DNA of 64,000 bases, taken from positions 3,658,001-3,722,000 of the forward strand of contig NZ_CP120210.1 of NCBI RefSeq assembly GCF_029369745.1, given 5' to 3'. A program made the translations under genes and the position numbers. Position 1 is the stretch's first letter. Every line of letters begins with the position of its first letter. The notes below the pieces were generated by a model. The model was not told the origin of the DNA and did no database searches. It was given only the letters and a program-made list of their open reading frames with translations. Origin of the DNA: Amycolatopsis sp. QT-25 (lineage in GTDB: Bacteria; Actinomycetota; Actinomycetes; Mycobacteriales; Pseudonocardiaceae). Positions 7,513-17,830 of the stretch are shown piece after piece.

Positions 7513-9768
7513 TTACTTCAGCGAGTTGTCCACGGTGGTCATGAGGGATCCGGTGTCACCCGACATCTCCCAGGCCATGACTCCGAGCAGTCCTCTGGTC
7601 TTGAGCCAGGCGACCTTCTGCTGGATGGACCAGGCGTCGTCGAAGGTCCACCATTGCCCGCCGTTGCCGGTGTAGCACGACGTGGCCACTGCCGCGGTGT
7701 CGTGCTGGACGGCGCAGTTGGGGACACTGGCCAGGAGATTCGCGTAGCCACGAGTACCTGCTTCCTCGGGGAACTGGCCTGGCGCGGCTCCTGTCGCGCT
7801 CTGCCATTCGCCCTTCTTGCCGCCGTCGGCGACCCCTTGCCAGCCTCTCCCGTAGAAGGCGAGCCCGAGGGTCAGTTTCCGTGGATTGGCCCCGGCCTCG
7901 GTGTAGGCGTTGATCGCCGATTCGACGCTGAACTTGAAGTTGTACGGATCGTCCGCGTCGGCGTAGAGGTTGCCCTGATGACCGGTGCGGTTCGGCTCCC
8001 ACGAGTTGTCGCTGCCCGAGCCGTGGAAGTCGTAGCCCTGCACGTTCGCGACGTCGAGGTAGTCGAAGATCTTCGGGATCTCCCAGCCACCCTTCACCTT
8101 CGCCGGGTCGGCGGGGGTGAACGCCTGTAGTTCGTACCGCTTGCCGGTGGTGGCGCCGTAGGCGTCCATCTGCGTGCGGAACTCGGCGAGGAGGGCGGTC
8201 AGGTTCGTCTTGTCGTTGGCGCTCCAGTGGTTACCGGGGTGCCCGTCGGGGCTGCCCGGCCATTCCCAGTCGATGTCGATGCCGTCGAAGATGCCCGCGG
8301 CCGTTCCCGGCCCGCCGGCTCCGCCGTACGCCTTGACGTTGCCCTTCAGGTACGTGTCGATGCACGACGCGACGAACTTCTGCCGCGACGCGGCGGTGGC
8401 CGCGACATCGGAGAAGTACTTCGAGTAGGTCCAGCCGCCCAAGGAGATGAGGATCTTCAGGTTGGGATACTTGGCCTTGAGTTTCTTGAGCTGGTTGAAG
8501 TTGCCGCGCAGCGTTTCCCAGCCGGTGTCGCCGACACCGTCGACGGACTGCGCCGCGGACATCGGCCGCGAGTAGTCGGCTTCCGCGTCGCCCGCGCCGT
8601 CGCCCTGGTTCGGGTCCTGGGGATTGGACGTCGTTCCCTTGGTGACGCCGGACAGACAGGTGTGGTTGACCGGGTCGATGTTCCCGAAGGCGTAGAGCAG
8701 ATGGGTCAGTTTGGCGGCCGATCCATTGGTCACCATGTTCTTCACGAAGAACTGGCGGCCGTAGATGCCCCACTGGACGAAGTAGCCGACCCGGGCGTAC
8801 CCGTTCACGATGTCGCCGGTGCGAGCGCTGACGGCCGCGCTCGCCGCCGACACGTTGTCGTACCCGTCGCGGGCTTTGACCGTGAAGGAGTATGAAGTGG
8901 ACGGTGAAAGGCCGCTCACCGTCGCGGTCGTCCCGGTCACCGTGGTGGCGAGCGTCGTGCCGCGGTAGACGTCGTAGGAGACGACCCCGGTGTTGTCCGT
9001 GGACGCGTTCCACGCCAGTGCGACGGAGCTCGACGTGACCGCGGTCGAGCGGAGGTTCGACGGCGCTGTCGGCGCCTGGGTGTCGTCACCCGGGTCGTTG
9101 GTGGTCACCGCGAGCGCCGGGGTGGGCGGTGACTTGGTGTCCTTGCGGTCCTTGGCGACGACGGTGAAGCTGTAGGCCGTGTTCGGTGTCAGCCCGGTGA
9201 TCCTCGCTTCGGTACCGGTGACCGAGGCCGCCAGGGTGGTGCCCTGGTAGACGTCGTAGCCGGCGACGGGCAGCGAGCCCGGTGCCGACGCGTTCCAGGC
9301 CAGCGCGGCGGTCGTAGTCGTCTTCGCCACGAGTCGCAGGTTGGCCGGGGTCGACGGCGGTGTGTCGCCCGAACCGTCGCAGTTCGCGTCGTCGATCCGG
9401 CACGTGGTCGGGGCGACCGCCGAGCTGAGCCGGAAGGAGGGGCTGTAGGGATACGTCGAACGGCTCGGCGCGAGCGATTTGATGTAGAACGCCGGGGTGA
9501 GGGTGACCTGGTCGCCCGACTGGGAGACCGTGGCGTGGGAGCCGCTCGTGGCGGTGACGCCGGCGGGGACGGTGAAGGTGATGGACCAGTCGGCGACGGT
9601 TTCGCTGCTGGGGTTGGTGACGGTGTATTCGCCGGTGGTTCCGGTCAGGGTGAAGGCGGCGCGGAGGCGGCCCGCCGCTAGTGCCGGAGTACCCGCGGCC
9701 ACCAAGAGCCCGGCGGCGAGGAGTGTCACGGTGAGTGCGCTGAGTAGTCGTTTTCGGGTGCGTCTCAT
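7513..9768 (-). CDS. Secreted GH18 chitinase with cellulose-binding-like and two Fn3 domains
   Basis: The 751-residue protein carries a signal peptide (MRRTRKRLLSALTV to PALA) and then a CBM2-like beta-sandwich domain of about 100 residues. Two fibronectin type III domains follow, each starting with a PSTPANLRL or APTAPSNLRS type strand. The GH18 catalytic barrel follows, with the active-site motif DGIDIDWEW near residue 495 and the family strand ILISLGGWTYS upstream. It should cleave chitin outside the cell. The ATG at 9768 is chosen because the signal peptide starts there. Two GGTCTAGACC elements upstream indicate control by the GlcNAc-responsive regulator DasR or a similar protein. Confidence 0.95.
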   Translation of the reverse strand: MRRTRKRLLSALTVTLLAAGLLVAAGTPALAAGRLRAAFTLTGTTGEYTVTNPSSETVADWSITFTVPAGVTATSGSHATVSQSGDQVTLTPAFYIKSLAPSRSTYPYSPSFRLSSAVAPTTCRIDDANCDGSGDTPPSTPANLRLVAKTTTTAALAWNASAPGSLPVAGYDVYQGTTLAASVTGTEARITGLTPNTAYSFTVVAKDRKDTKSPPTPALAVTTNDPGDDTQAPTAPSNLRSTAVTSSSVALAWNASTDNTGVVSYDVYRGTTLATTVTGTTATVSGLSPSTSYSFTVKARDGYDNVSAASAAVSARTGDIVNGYARVGYFVQWGIYGRQFFVKNMVTNGSAAKLTHLLYAFGNIDPVNHTCLSGVTKGTTSNPQDPNQGDGAGDAEADYSRPMSAAQSVDGVGDTGWETLRGNFNQLKKLKAKYPNLKILISLGGWTYSKYFSDVAATAASRQKFVASCIDTYLKGNVKAYGGAGGPGTAAGIFDGIDIDWEWPGSPDGHPGNHWSANDKTNLTALLAEFRTQMDAYGATTGKRYELQAFTPADPAKVKGGWEIPKIFDYLDVANVQGYDFHGSGSDNSWEPNRTGHQGNLYADADDPYNFKFSVESAINAYTEAGANPRKLTLGLAFYGRGWQGVADGGKKGEWQSATGAAPGQFPEEAGTRGYANLLASVPNCAVQHDTAAVATSCYTGNGGQWWTFDDAWSIQQKVAWLKTRGLLGVMAWEMSGDTGSLMTTVDNSLK

Positions 9769-9820
9769 GGCGGTTCTCTCCAAAAGAGGCGGCGAGACTG
9801 ACCTGCTCTGAAAGTGGCGC

Positions 9821-9838
9821 ATGTGGTCTAGACCACAT
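9821..9838. promoter_or_regulatory. DasR-type operator (dre) 1 upstream of the chitinase
   Basis: The 18-bp sequence ATGTGGTCTAGACCACAT is a perfect palindrome containing the GGTCTAGACC core known from Streptomyces chitinase promoters and DasR response elements. It lies 53 bases upstream of the chitinase ATG. Binding by a GntR-family DasR homologue is inferred. Confidence 0.85.
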
Positions 9839-9864
9839 TCGAATGTAGCGCGAGATACGTAAAA

Positions 9865-9874
9865 GGTCTAGACC
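9865..9874. promoter_or_regulatory. Second GGTCTAGACC element
   Basis: A second exact GGTCTAGACC core lies 35 bases beyond the first, centre to centre about 40 bases apart. Chitinase promoters of Streptomyces commonly carry such sequences as direct repeats. It also lies 77 bases before the divergent sigma factor gene, which it could affect. Confidence 0.75.
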
Positions 9875-9950
9875 GATTCGGCCGTCGTGAACCCGTTCGG
9901 CCGCGAGCGCGGATAGCAGGTGACACTGAACGAACAGCGAAGGGCGGTTC

Positions 9951-10553
9951 ATGAGCTCATCTGGAGCGGATCCGGGCGATCTCGAAGACGCGGAACTGAT
10001 CGCGAGATCGGTGACCAGGCCGGACTGGTTCTCCGCGATCTTCGACCGGCATGCCGCGCACATCCACCGCTACCTGGTGAGGCGCATCGGGCCCGCCGCC
10101 GCCGAGGACGCGCTGGGCGAGGCGTTCCTGGTGGCCTTCCGCAAACGCGAGGGCTACGACACCGAGCGCCGCGACGCCCGGCCGTGGCTTTACGGCATCG
10201 CCACCAACCTCGTGGCGCAGCGGCGTCGTGAGGAGGCCAAAGAGCTGAAACTGCGGGAAGCCCTCGGCCCGCCGGTTCACGAGGAAGGACACGCCGAGCG
10301 GATCGCGGAGCAGGTGACCGCCGCGTCGATGGGGAAACTGCTGGACTCCGCGCTGGCGGAACTGAGCGACGGCGACCGCGACGCGCTCACGTTGTTCGCC
10401 GGAGAAAACCTGAGCTACGGGGAAGTGGCCTCGGCGCTGGGCATTCCGCTCGGCACCGTCCGCTCGCGGCTCAACCGCGCCCGCCGGAAGGTCCGCGAGA
10501 CGCTGGGGCACCCGGAAATCACGACTTCGAAGGAGATCGCCTCCCATGGATGA
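9951..10553 (+). CDS. ECF-type RNA polymerase sigma factor
   Basis: The 200-residue protein has a sigma-70 region 2 (residues about 25-95, with FDRHAAHIHRYLVRRIG and DARPWLYGIATNLV) and a region 4 near the C-terminus (GEVASALGIPLGTVRSRLNR, a helix-turn-helix). It would direct RNA polymerase to a specific promoter set. The next gene overlaps its end by eight bases and encodes a membrane protein, a layout usual for a sigma factor and its regulatory partner. The ATG at 9951 is the first in frame and fits region 1/2 length. The signal it responds to is unknown. Confidence 0.9.
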   Translation: MSSSGADPGDLEDAELIARSVTRPDWFSAIFDRHAAHIHRYLVRRIGPAAAEDALGEAFLVAFRKREGYDTERRDARPWLYGIATNLVAQRRREEAKELKLREALGPPVHEEGHAERIAEQVTAASMGKLLDSALAELSDGDRDALTLFAGENLSYGEVASALGIPLGTVRSRLNRARRKVRETLGHPEITTSKEIASHG

Positions 10554-11454
10554 GCTGAAGCTGATCGCCGAGCGGACCGCATCGGTGCCCCTCGCGGAAT
10601 CCGACGCGCTCGGCTCGGCACGCGCGCGATTGATGGCCGAAATCGCCGCCGCCGGGACGGAGAACGTCGTGCCGCTGAAGAACCGGCGGCGCTGGGTCTG
10701 GACCGGGGTGGGGGCGGCGGGCCTGGCCGCGGCCATCACCGCCGTCGTGGCGCTCGCCCCCGCAGGACTGGAACCGCCCACGGCCACCGCGGATCCCGTG
10801 GCCGTCCTGCGCGGCGCCGCCGCGGCCGCGCTGAAGACACCGGACACACCGCCGAAACCGGACCAGTTCATCTACACGAAGACCAAGCAGCCCGACGGTG
10901 AGCGGGAATCGTGGATTTCGGCGGACGGCACCCACGACGGGCTGATCAAAATGGCGGACGGAAAGTCCTTCCCGCTTCCGGGCTGCCGGAACGGGCGGGC
11001 GCAGGCGTACAAGGGCGAAGAGCCGCTCAAGGGCGTCATGGAGCCGTGCACGCCACGGCCCGGCTACCGGGTGGATCTCCCCACCGACGCCGACGCGATG
11101 TTCGCCTACCTCAACGCCGACAATGCCGACCACAGCGGCGAAAAGAACGACTACAACGCGATGGGCAAGGATGTCGTCGCGCTGGCGAACGAGACCTACC
11201 TTCCGCCCGCCGTCCGGGCGGCCCTGTTCGGCGCGGCGGCCAAGGTGCCCGGCCTGCGCGCCGTCGACAACGCCAAGGACGGGGCGGGCAGGCCCGGTGT
11301 GGGCATCACCTGGCCGCTCAAGCCGGAGGACGACCCCAAAATGGCGAAACCGGAAATGATCGTCTTCGCCGCTGACACGTTCCTGTACCTGGGCGGGAAC
11401 GGGACGGCGGTGACCGCGTCCGGTGTGGTGGACGCGGTCGGCCAGCGGCCTTAG
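10546..11454 (+). CDS. Membrane-anchored CU044_5270-type partner of the sigma factor
   Basis: The 302-residue protein starts with about 50 cytoplasmic residues, MDELKLIAERTASVPL, and has one transmembrane helix at about residues 52-72 (WVWTGVGAAGLAAAITAVVA). A large extracytoplasmic domain of about 225 residues follows. This arrangement matches the CU044_5270 family found beside ECF sigma factors in actinobacteria. It overlaps the sigma gene by eight bases, so translation is coupled. It may sense an envelope signal and restrain the sigma factor, but no zinc anti-sigma motif is visible and that role is inferred from context. Confidence 0.75.
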   Translation: MDELKLIAERTASVPLAESDALGSARARLMAEIAAAGTENVVPLKNRRRWVWTGVGAAGLAAAITAVVALAPAGLEPPTATADPVAVLRGAAAAALKTPDTPPKPDQFIYTKTKQPDGERESWISADGTHDGLIKMADGKSFPLPGCRNGRAQAYKGEEPLKGVMEPCTPRPGYRVDLPTDADAMFAYLNADNADHSGEKNDYNAMGKDVVALANETYLPPAVRAALFGAAAKVPGLRAVDNAKDGAGRPGVGITWPLKPEDDPKMAKPEMIVFAADTFLYLGGNGTAVTASGVVDAVGQRP

Positions 11455-11458
11455 CGGA

Positions 11459-12238
11459 TCAGCGGCCGGTGAAGGTCGCCTTGCCGGGGCCGTCGGCGAG
11501 GAACGACTTCACCGCGCCGCGCAGGTCCTCGGTGTCGAAGAGCCCGGCGGCGATCGTCGTGATGTGCTCGTTCGCCTCGGCGACGCCGCCGTGCTCGTAG
11601 TGCTCGAGAACCTTTTTGGTGGCCGCGTGCGCCCTGGTCGGCCCCTGCGCGAGGTCGTTCGTGAAAACGCGGACGGCCTCGTCGAAGCCGTCGATCGGGA
11701 AGACCCGGTTGACCACGTTCCAGCGTTCGAGGGTCGCGGCGTCGTAGGTCGCGCCGGTCATCACGAACTCCTTGGCGCGGCCGACACCGGCGCGGGCGGC
11801 GAGCCGCTGCGTGCCGCCCATGGTCGGGGTCAGGCCGACGACGCGTTCGACCAGGCCGAATTTGGCCTTCTCGCTGGCGAGGATGATGTCGCAGGCGACA
11901 GCCACCTCGAAGGCCCAGGTCAGGCACAGGCCGTGGGCGGCGAACACGGTGGGGAACGGGAGTGCGGCGATCCGGTCGGGGATCGCCAGCATCTCGTCGA
12001 AGAGCACCTTCGCATCGGCCGCGCTCGACTGGGCGTCGAACAGGGAGACGTCGACGCCACCGCTGACGATCTTCCCCTCGGCCCGGATCAGCGCCGCGCG
12101 CGGCGGCGTGGCCTCCAGTTCGCCGATCGCCTCGCCCAGTTCCTGCTGGAGTTCCGCGGTGTAGAGGTTCAGCGGCGGCGAAGCGATGGTGAGGACGGCG
12201 ATATCGCCCTCGCGGTCGAGGCGGATCGAGGTGGCCAA
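11459..12238 (-). CDS. Enoyl-CoA hydratase/isomerase family protein
   Basis: The 259-residue protein belongs to the crotonase superfamily. The N-terminal beta strands (IAVLTIASPPLNLYT), the oxyanion-hole region GKIVSGGVDVSLFD and the segment FPTVFAAHGLCLTWAFEVAV are typical. It would hydrate or isomerise an acyl-CoA double bond; the substrate is not clear. The usual catalytic glutamates cannot be assigned with confidence. I choose the TTG at 12238 because a GGAGGGA ribosome binding site lies seven bases before it; no ATG is well placed. It follows the PaaX regulator in the same direction with a 35-base gap. Confidence 0.8.
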   Translation of the reverse strand: MATSIRLDREGDIAVLTIASPPLNLYTAELQQELGEAIGELEATPPRAALIRAEGKIVSGGVDVSLFDAQSSAADAKVLFDEMLAIPDRIAALPFPTVFAAHGLCLTWAFEVAVACDIILASEKAKFGLVERVVGLTPTMGGTQRLAARAGVGRAKEFVMTGATYDAATLERWNVVNRVFPIDGFDEAVRVFTNDLAQGPTRAHAATKKVLEHYEHGGVAEANEHITTIAAGLFDTEDLRGAVKSFLADGPGKATFTGR

Positions 12239-12273
12239 GACGAGTTCCCTCCGCTGGATCGGTTTCCGTGACC

Positions 12274-13164
12274 CTAGCCGGAAGAGTCCGCGAGTTCGTC
12301 CCATTGCGCCTGTGCTTCTGGTCGCCATTCGACGTGCTTGCGGTGGAAGAGGTCCGCCGCGCGCACGCCGCTCCAACCGTCGGGGAGGAGTTTCAGCGGA
12401 AGACGCGGATCGAGGAACGGGAAGCTGCGCCATTCGTGGACGAGCTCGGTCTGCGCGCGCAGGACGCCACGCTCACCTGAAGGCCGCAAACCGGTGAAGC
12501 GGTCGATGAAGTCTTCGTAACGGTCCTTCAAGTCGCTGAGGTCCCAGGATCGCGCGACCATCGTCTCCTGGTCGCCGACGTCGCCATAGGCGGCGGTGAA
12601 CGACATCGCCTGCGCGTCGAGGCCGAGTTCCTGCACGATCTGCTGAGCCTCCCGCTGGCGGCTGAGGTCCGGGCTGACCCAGACGCCCGCCACCGGCGAG
12701 CCGAAGCCTGCCCACGTCAGACGGGTGCGCAGCCGGTGCCGGAGGTCCCGCTTCGCTTCGGGGACCGACACGATCAACATCAGCCAGCGGCCGTCCCAGG
12801 CCTTCTCCTCGTTGCCGAAGGCGTAGATCCGTTCCGCGCCTTCGGTCAGCAGGCGTCTTCCTGGCGGGGTGAGCGACCAGCGCACTCTTCGTCCGACGCG
12901 TTCGGAGACGACCCAGCCCTCGGCGGAGGAGCGGGCCAGTGCCTGCCGTGCGGACTTTTCCTCGATGTCCAGCACGCGCAGCGCCTCGACCAGCGTCGAC
13001 GTCCAGATCGGCCGGTCACGGGGCAGGACGTACTCGCCGAGGATCGTCATCAACAGGGATCGCGCGCTGGCATGACTGACTTCTCGCCGCCTGCTCAACG
13101 TGGGCCTGCGAGTACCGCCTTTCTGCTGGTGGACGACGGGGACCTGGGTGGCGGAATCCGCCAT
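12274..13164 (-). CDS. PaaX family transcriptional regulator
   Basis: The 296-residue protein shows the PaaX layout. It has an N-terminal winged helix (residues about 30-100, with ARSLLMTILGEYVLP and VEALRVLDIEEKSARQALAR), a central domain with WLMLIVSVPEAKRDLRHRLR, and the C-terminal domain (LPLKLLPDGWSGVRAADLFH). PaaX proteins repress phenylacetyl-CoA or related aromatic catabolic genes and are released by the CoA thioester. The downstream crotonase gene is probably in the same operon, so the regulator may control its own acyl-CoA pathway. No other phenylacetate genes are present in the window. Confidence 0.85.
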   Translation of the reverse strand: MADSATQVPVVHQQKGGTRRPTLSRRREVSHASARSLLMTILGEYVLPRDRPIWTSTLVEALRVLDIEEKSARQALARSSAEGWVVSERVGRRVRWSLTPPGRRLLTEGAERIYAFGNEEKAWDGRWLMLIVSVPEAKRDLRHRLRTRLTWAGFGSPVAGVWVSPDLSRQREAQQIVQELGLDAQAMSFTAAYGDVGDQETMVARSWDLSDLKDRYEDFIDRFTGLRPSGERGVLRAQTELVHEWRSFPFLDPRLPLKLLPDGWSGVRAADLFHRKHVEWRPEAQAQWDELADSSG

Positions 13165-13310
13165 TTGCTGTCACCGACCTCAATGCTCAGGGGTTCGTTC
13201 GGGTCCAGAAGAACAACCAGGTTACCCACGTTGCGTGATCGCTTGGATACTTGCCACTCTTCCGAGGGACCACGAGCTGTTCATTCGGTCCCCGTAGACT
13301 TACCGATCTC

Positions 13311-14948
<1,638 letters not shown>

Positions 14949-14949
14949 G

Positions 14950-15170
14950 CACGAAGTACAGCGCACGAAGAGATCGCGCTCACCAGGATCACCACGGCCA
15001 TCGCGGACGCGTAGCCGACGTGGTTCGCGTCGAGGACGTCGAAAGCGATGGTGGCGGTGGTGCCCGATCCGGCCCGCCGTTGGTGACCACCTCGACGTGG
15101 TCGTAGGTCTTGAACGCCGAGATCAGCAGGACGACGGTGTTGATCGTCAGTGCCGGGGCGAGCAGGTGGT
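14950..15170 (-). pseudogene. C-terminal fragment of a sugar ABC transporter permease
   Basis: Minus-strand reading gives APALTINTVVLLISAFKTYD followed by VEVVTNGGP. One frame over it continues GTTATIAFDVLDANHVGYAS, AMAVVILVSAI and VLRA. This is the end of a MalF/UgpA-type permease, broken by a one-base deletion near 15068. The N-terminal two thirds are absent, and no partner permease or binding protein is nearby. A family B palindrome lies just beyond its broken end, so the palindrome may mark the deletion boundary. Confidence 0.8.
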
Positions 15171-15189
15171 GGGCGTCGTGAGTGTTGGA

Positions 15190-15246
15190 AGTACGTGAAG
15201 GCCCCCTTCCTGTACTTAGGCGCAAGGAAGGGGGCCTTCATGTACT
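15190..15246. repeat. Family B palindrome, copy 1
   Basis: Two arms of about 23 bases, beginning AGTACGTGAAGGCCCCCTTC and ending GGGCCTTCATGTACT, flank a short central segment. A related and more perfect copy lies at 59398-59458. It sits next to a truncated permease gene. Confidence 0.85.
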
Positions 15247-15325
15247 GGGGATGGGTTTCCGCGCTGTCGTCGCGGCTGGCGCCGAGCGGCGCTAAAACGC
15301 GATCGGTACCAGCGGCTGGAAGTCC

Positions 15326-15763
15326 TCAGTCACCGACCTTCGCGATCGCCACGATGTTCTCCGGCCGCACACGCACGATCACCTTCCCCGGTGACGTCGC
15401 ATAGGGCAGCCAGCCCTCGATCGCCTCCGGCCCGGCCTCCCCGAGGTACCGCTGAGCGATCCGCGCCGAACCCTCACGAACCCCCTCGGGCTCGGTGACG
15501 ATTTCCGCGACCCCCTCCACGCTCACGAACGAATAGGGCGGGACGGGGTCGTCGACGACCACCGACACGCGCGGATTCTCTTTGAGTGCCCTGCCTTTGA
15601 CGGTGTCGGCGCCCAGATTGACCAGGATGTCGTCCCCGTCGGGGGCGAACCAGACCGGGACCGCGTGCGGCCTGCCGTCCGGGCGGACCGTCGCGAAGAC
15701 GGCGGTGCGGGTGCCTTCGGCGAGAAAGACGCGGCGCTGTTCGGCGGTCATCTTCTCCGGCAT
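15326..15763 (-). CDS. PPOX-class flavin/F420-dependent oxidoreductase
   Basis: This 145-residue protein is a single split-barrel domain of the pyridoxamine 5-phosphate oxidase-like superfamily. Visible features are TRTAVFATVRPDGRPHAVPV near residue 18, VNLGADTVKGRALKENPRV in the middle and the VSVVVDD strand. Members of this group bind F420, FMN or haem; the exact cofactor cannot be chosen from sequence alone. The ATG lies four bases after the stop of the sigma factor gene, and the GGAGGG ribosome binding site lies inside the end of that gene. The two are therefore co-transcribed and probably functionally tied. Confidence 0.85.
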   Translation of the reverse strand: MPEKMTAEQRRVFLAEGTRTAVFATVRPDGRPHAVPVWFAPDGDDILVNLGADTVKGRALKENPRVSVVVDDPVPPYSFVSVEGVAEIVTEPEGVREGSARIAQRYLGEAGPEAIEGWLPYATSPGKVIVRVRPENIVAIAKVGD

Positions 15764-15767
15764 CGCT

Positions 15768-16730
15768 TCATCCCTCCAGGGTGGCGTCCAGGCCGAAGGC
15801 CGGGAACAGGTGGCTGTCGAACGTGGTGAACTCCGCGGCCTTGCCCTCGACGACGCGGACGAGATCGAGTTTGAACGCGCGGAAGACGGTGTCGCCGGGA
15901 CGCCGCAGGTACGAGGCGAACGCGGGCATGCGGTTCGCGTCGACCGCGACGGCGCGCCATTCGCCCATCTCCTCGGCGATCCTGCCGTGCCGGGCGAGGT
16001 GTTCGAGCCCGATGTAGCAGTGGGGTTCCGGCGGCATGGTCACGCGGACGTCATCGCGGACCAGACTGCCCAGCGTGCCGAAGTCGCCGCTGTCGTGAGC
16101 CTCGACGAGTCGCCGGACCAGCGCCCGTTCCTCTTCGGAGGGCGCGGCGGCGGACCATTCCCCGCGCCGCTGCGGGAGGCGTTCCCGCAGGGTGGCGCGG
16201 CCGCGTTGCAGGGCGCTGTTCGCGGCCGGGACGGAAAGGTCGAGCAGGGTCGCGGTCTCGGCGGCCCGCCAGCCGAGCACGTCGCGCAGGATCAGCACCG
16301 CGCGCTGCTGCGGTGGCAGCAACTGCAGGGCCGCGAGGAAGGCGAGTTCGATGGTCTCCCTGGCGACGGCGAGCGCGTCCGGTTCGGCCTCGGACGGCGC
16401 GATCTCGTCCAGCAGCCGGTCCGGATACGGCTGGATCCACGGGACTTCGGCGAACGAGCGCAGCGACGGCATCCGTCGCTCGCTCTTGCGGATCGCGTCG
16501 AGGCAGGCGTTGGTGGCGATCCGGTACAGCCACGCGCGGAAGTTGCCGCCGTCGAACGTGTCCAGCCCGCGCCACGCGTTGAGCAGCGCCTCCTGGACGA
16601 CGTCCTCCGCCTCGTCGAAGGAGCCGAGCATCCGGTAGCAGTGGACGTGCAGTTCCCGCCGGTGTCGTCCGGTGAGCGCGGCGAAGGCGGTTTCGTCGCC
16701 CGCCTTCGCCGCGGTGATCGTGTCGGTCAT
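15768..16730 (-). CDS. ECF sigma factor with C-terminal SnoaL-like domain
   Basis: The 320-residue protein is longer than a simple ECF factor. Region 2 lies at about 8-75 (CYRMLGSFDEAEDVVQEALL, FRAWLYRIATNACLDAIRK) and region 4 at about 130-185 (LLPPQQRAVLILRDVLGWRA). A C-terminal NTF2/SnoaL-like domain of about 130 residues follows. This is the SigG/SigJ-like class in which the extra domain modulates sigma activity instead of a separate anti-sigma factor. The ATG at 16730, with GGAGG just before it, is preferred over one four codons upstream. It is followed by the PPOX gene with a four-base gap. Confidence 0.9.
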   Translation of the reverse strand: MTDTITAAKAGDETAFAALTGRHRRELHVHCYRMLGSFDEAEDVVQEALLNAWRGLDTFDGGNFRAWLYRIATNACLDAIRKSERRMPSLRSFAEVPWIQPYPDRLLDEIAPSEAEPDALAVARETIELAFLAALQLLPPQQRAVLILRDVLGWRAAETATLLDLSVPAANSALQRGRATLRERLPQRRGEWSAAAPSEEERALVRRLVEAHDSGDFGTLGSLVRDDVRVTMPPEPHCYIGLEHLARHGRIAEEMGEWRAVAVDANRMPAFASYLRRPGDTVFRAFKLDLVRVVEGKAAEFTTFDSHLFPAFGLDATLEG

Positions 16731-16830
16731 GGCGCCTCCCATCGAGTGTTCCTACCCGATGTAACGGCGCCCTTCGCGGGAACTCATCGGTCCCGCGACG
16801 ACTTTTTTCGCGGGACGGTGCAGGGGCAGG

Positions 16831-17778
16831 TCAGGGCCGGCTGGTGAGGTAGCCGCCCAGAGTGCGGAAGTAGTCGTTCGCGGCCAGTTCGGTGCCGTCC
16901 TCGGTCCGCACCCGCTCGATCACGAGACCGTGGGAACGGCCGCGGCGTGCTTCCGGCCCGGCGACGATGACGACACCTTCACCTTCACGGATGAAGATTC
17001 GCCCGGGAGTTCCGCCGTAGTTCCCCGCCGACACCGAGGAACGCACGACGCGCAGTTGCTTGCCGCGGTGGTAGGTGAAGGCGTTGGGGTACGGGTCGGA
17101 CTGCGCGCGCACCAGCCGCTCGATCTCCTCGGCGGGCCATGACCAGTCGATGAGGCTGTCTTCGAGGGCGCGCTTGTGGAAGAAGCTGGCCTTCGACCTG
17201 TCCTGTTCGACCGGCGTGTAGTCCCCGCTCGCGATGAGCTCGATCGCCTCGGTGGTGATCGGGGCGATGAGGTCGACCGTCCGGTGGAAGAGATCGGTCG
17301 TCGTGTCCTTCGGGCCGACCGGGACGGACCGCTGCAGCACGATGTCGCCCGCGTCGAGGTCGGCGTCCATCAGGTGGGCGGTCAGGCCCACTTCCTTCTC
17401 GCCGTTGATGAGCGCCCAGATCAGCGGCGAGAAGCCGGCGTAGGCGGGCAGCAGCGAGTCGTGGACGTTCAGTGTGCCGTGACGCGGCATTTGGAAGATC
17501 TCGGGCGGCAGCCAGGTGCGCCAGTTGTTGGCGACGATCAGGTCGAGATCGGCTTCCTTCAGCTCCGCGAGCAGTTCCGCGTCGTCCGGACGCTGGCGCA
17601 GCAGCGCGCGGATCCCGTTGGCCTCGGCGAGGTCCGCGACCGAATCGGACCAGATCTTCTCGTAGGCGTGTTCACTTTTCGGGTGGGTGACGACGAGGGC
17701 GACATCGTGCCCCGCGTCGATCAACGCACGCAAGGTGCGGTGTCCCCAGGTCTGGTATCCGAACATGGCGACCCGCAT
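16831..17778 (-). CDS. Formyltransferase for hydroxyornithine (siderophore biosynthesis)
   Basis: The 315-residue protein has the methionyl-tRNA-formyltransferase fold. The catalytic Asn-His pair is in LNVHDSLLPAYAGFSPLIWA, the Asp in LMDADLDAGDI, and a C-terminal domain follows. It is too divergent and in the wrong context to be the housekeeping Fmt. It diverges from an ornithine N-monooxygenase across an iron box, so it most likely formylates N5-hydroxyornithine for a hydroxamate siderophore, as in coelichelin- or erythrochelin-type pathways. The function is inferred from family and context. No synthetase gene is seen in the window. Confidence 0.82.
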   Translation of the reverse strand: MRVAMFGYQTWGHRTLRALIDAGHDVALVVTHPKSEHAYEKIWSDSVADLAEANGIRALLRQRPDDAELLAELKEADLDLIVANNWRTWLPPEIFQMPRHGTLNVHDSLLPAYAGFSPLIWALINGEKEVGLTAHLMDADLDAGDIVLQRSVPVGPKDTTTDLFHRTVDLIAPITTEAIELIASGDYTPVEQDRSKASFFHKRALEDSLIDWSWPAEEIERLVRAQSDPYPNAFTYHRGKQLRVVRSSVSAGNYGGTPGRIFIREGEGVVIVAGPEARRGRSHGLVIERVRTEDGTELAANDYFRTLGGYLTSRP

Positions 17779-17830
17779 GGGACCGGCCTCCTCCTGGTCG
17801 AGGGATGAACATCACCACTGAAAGTACTAG

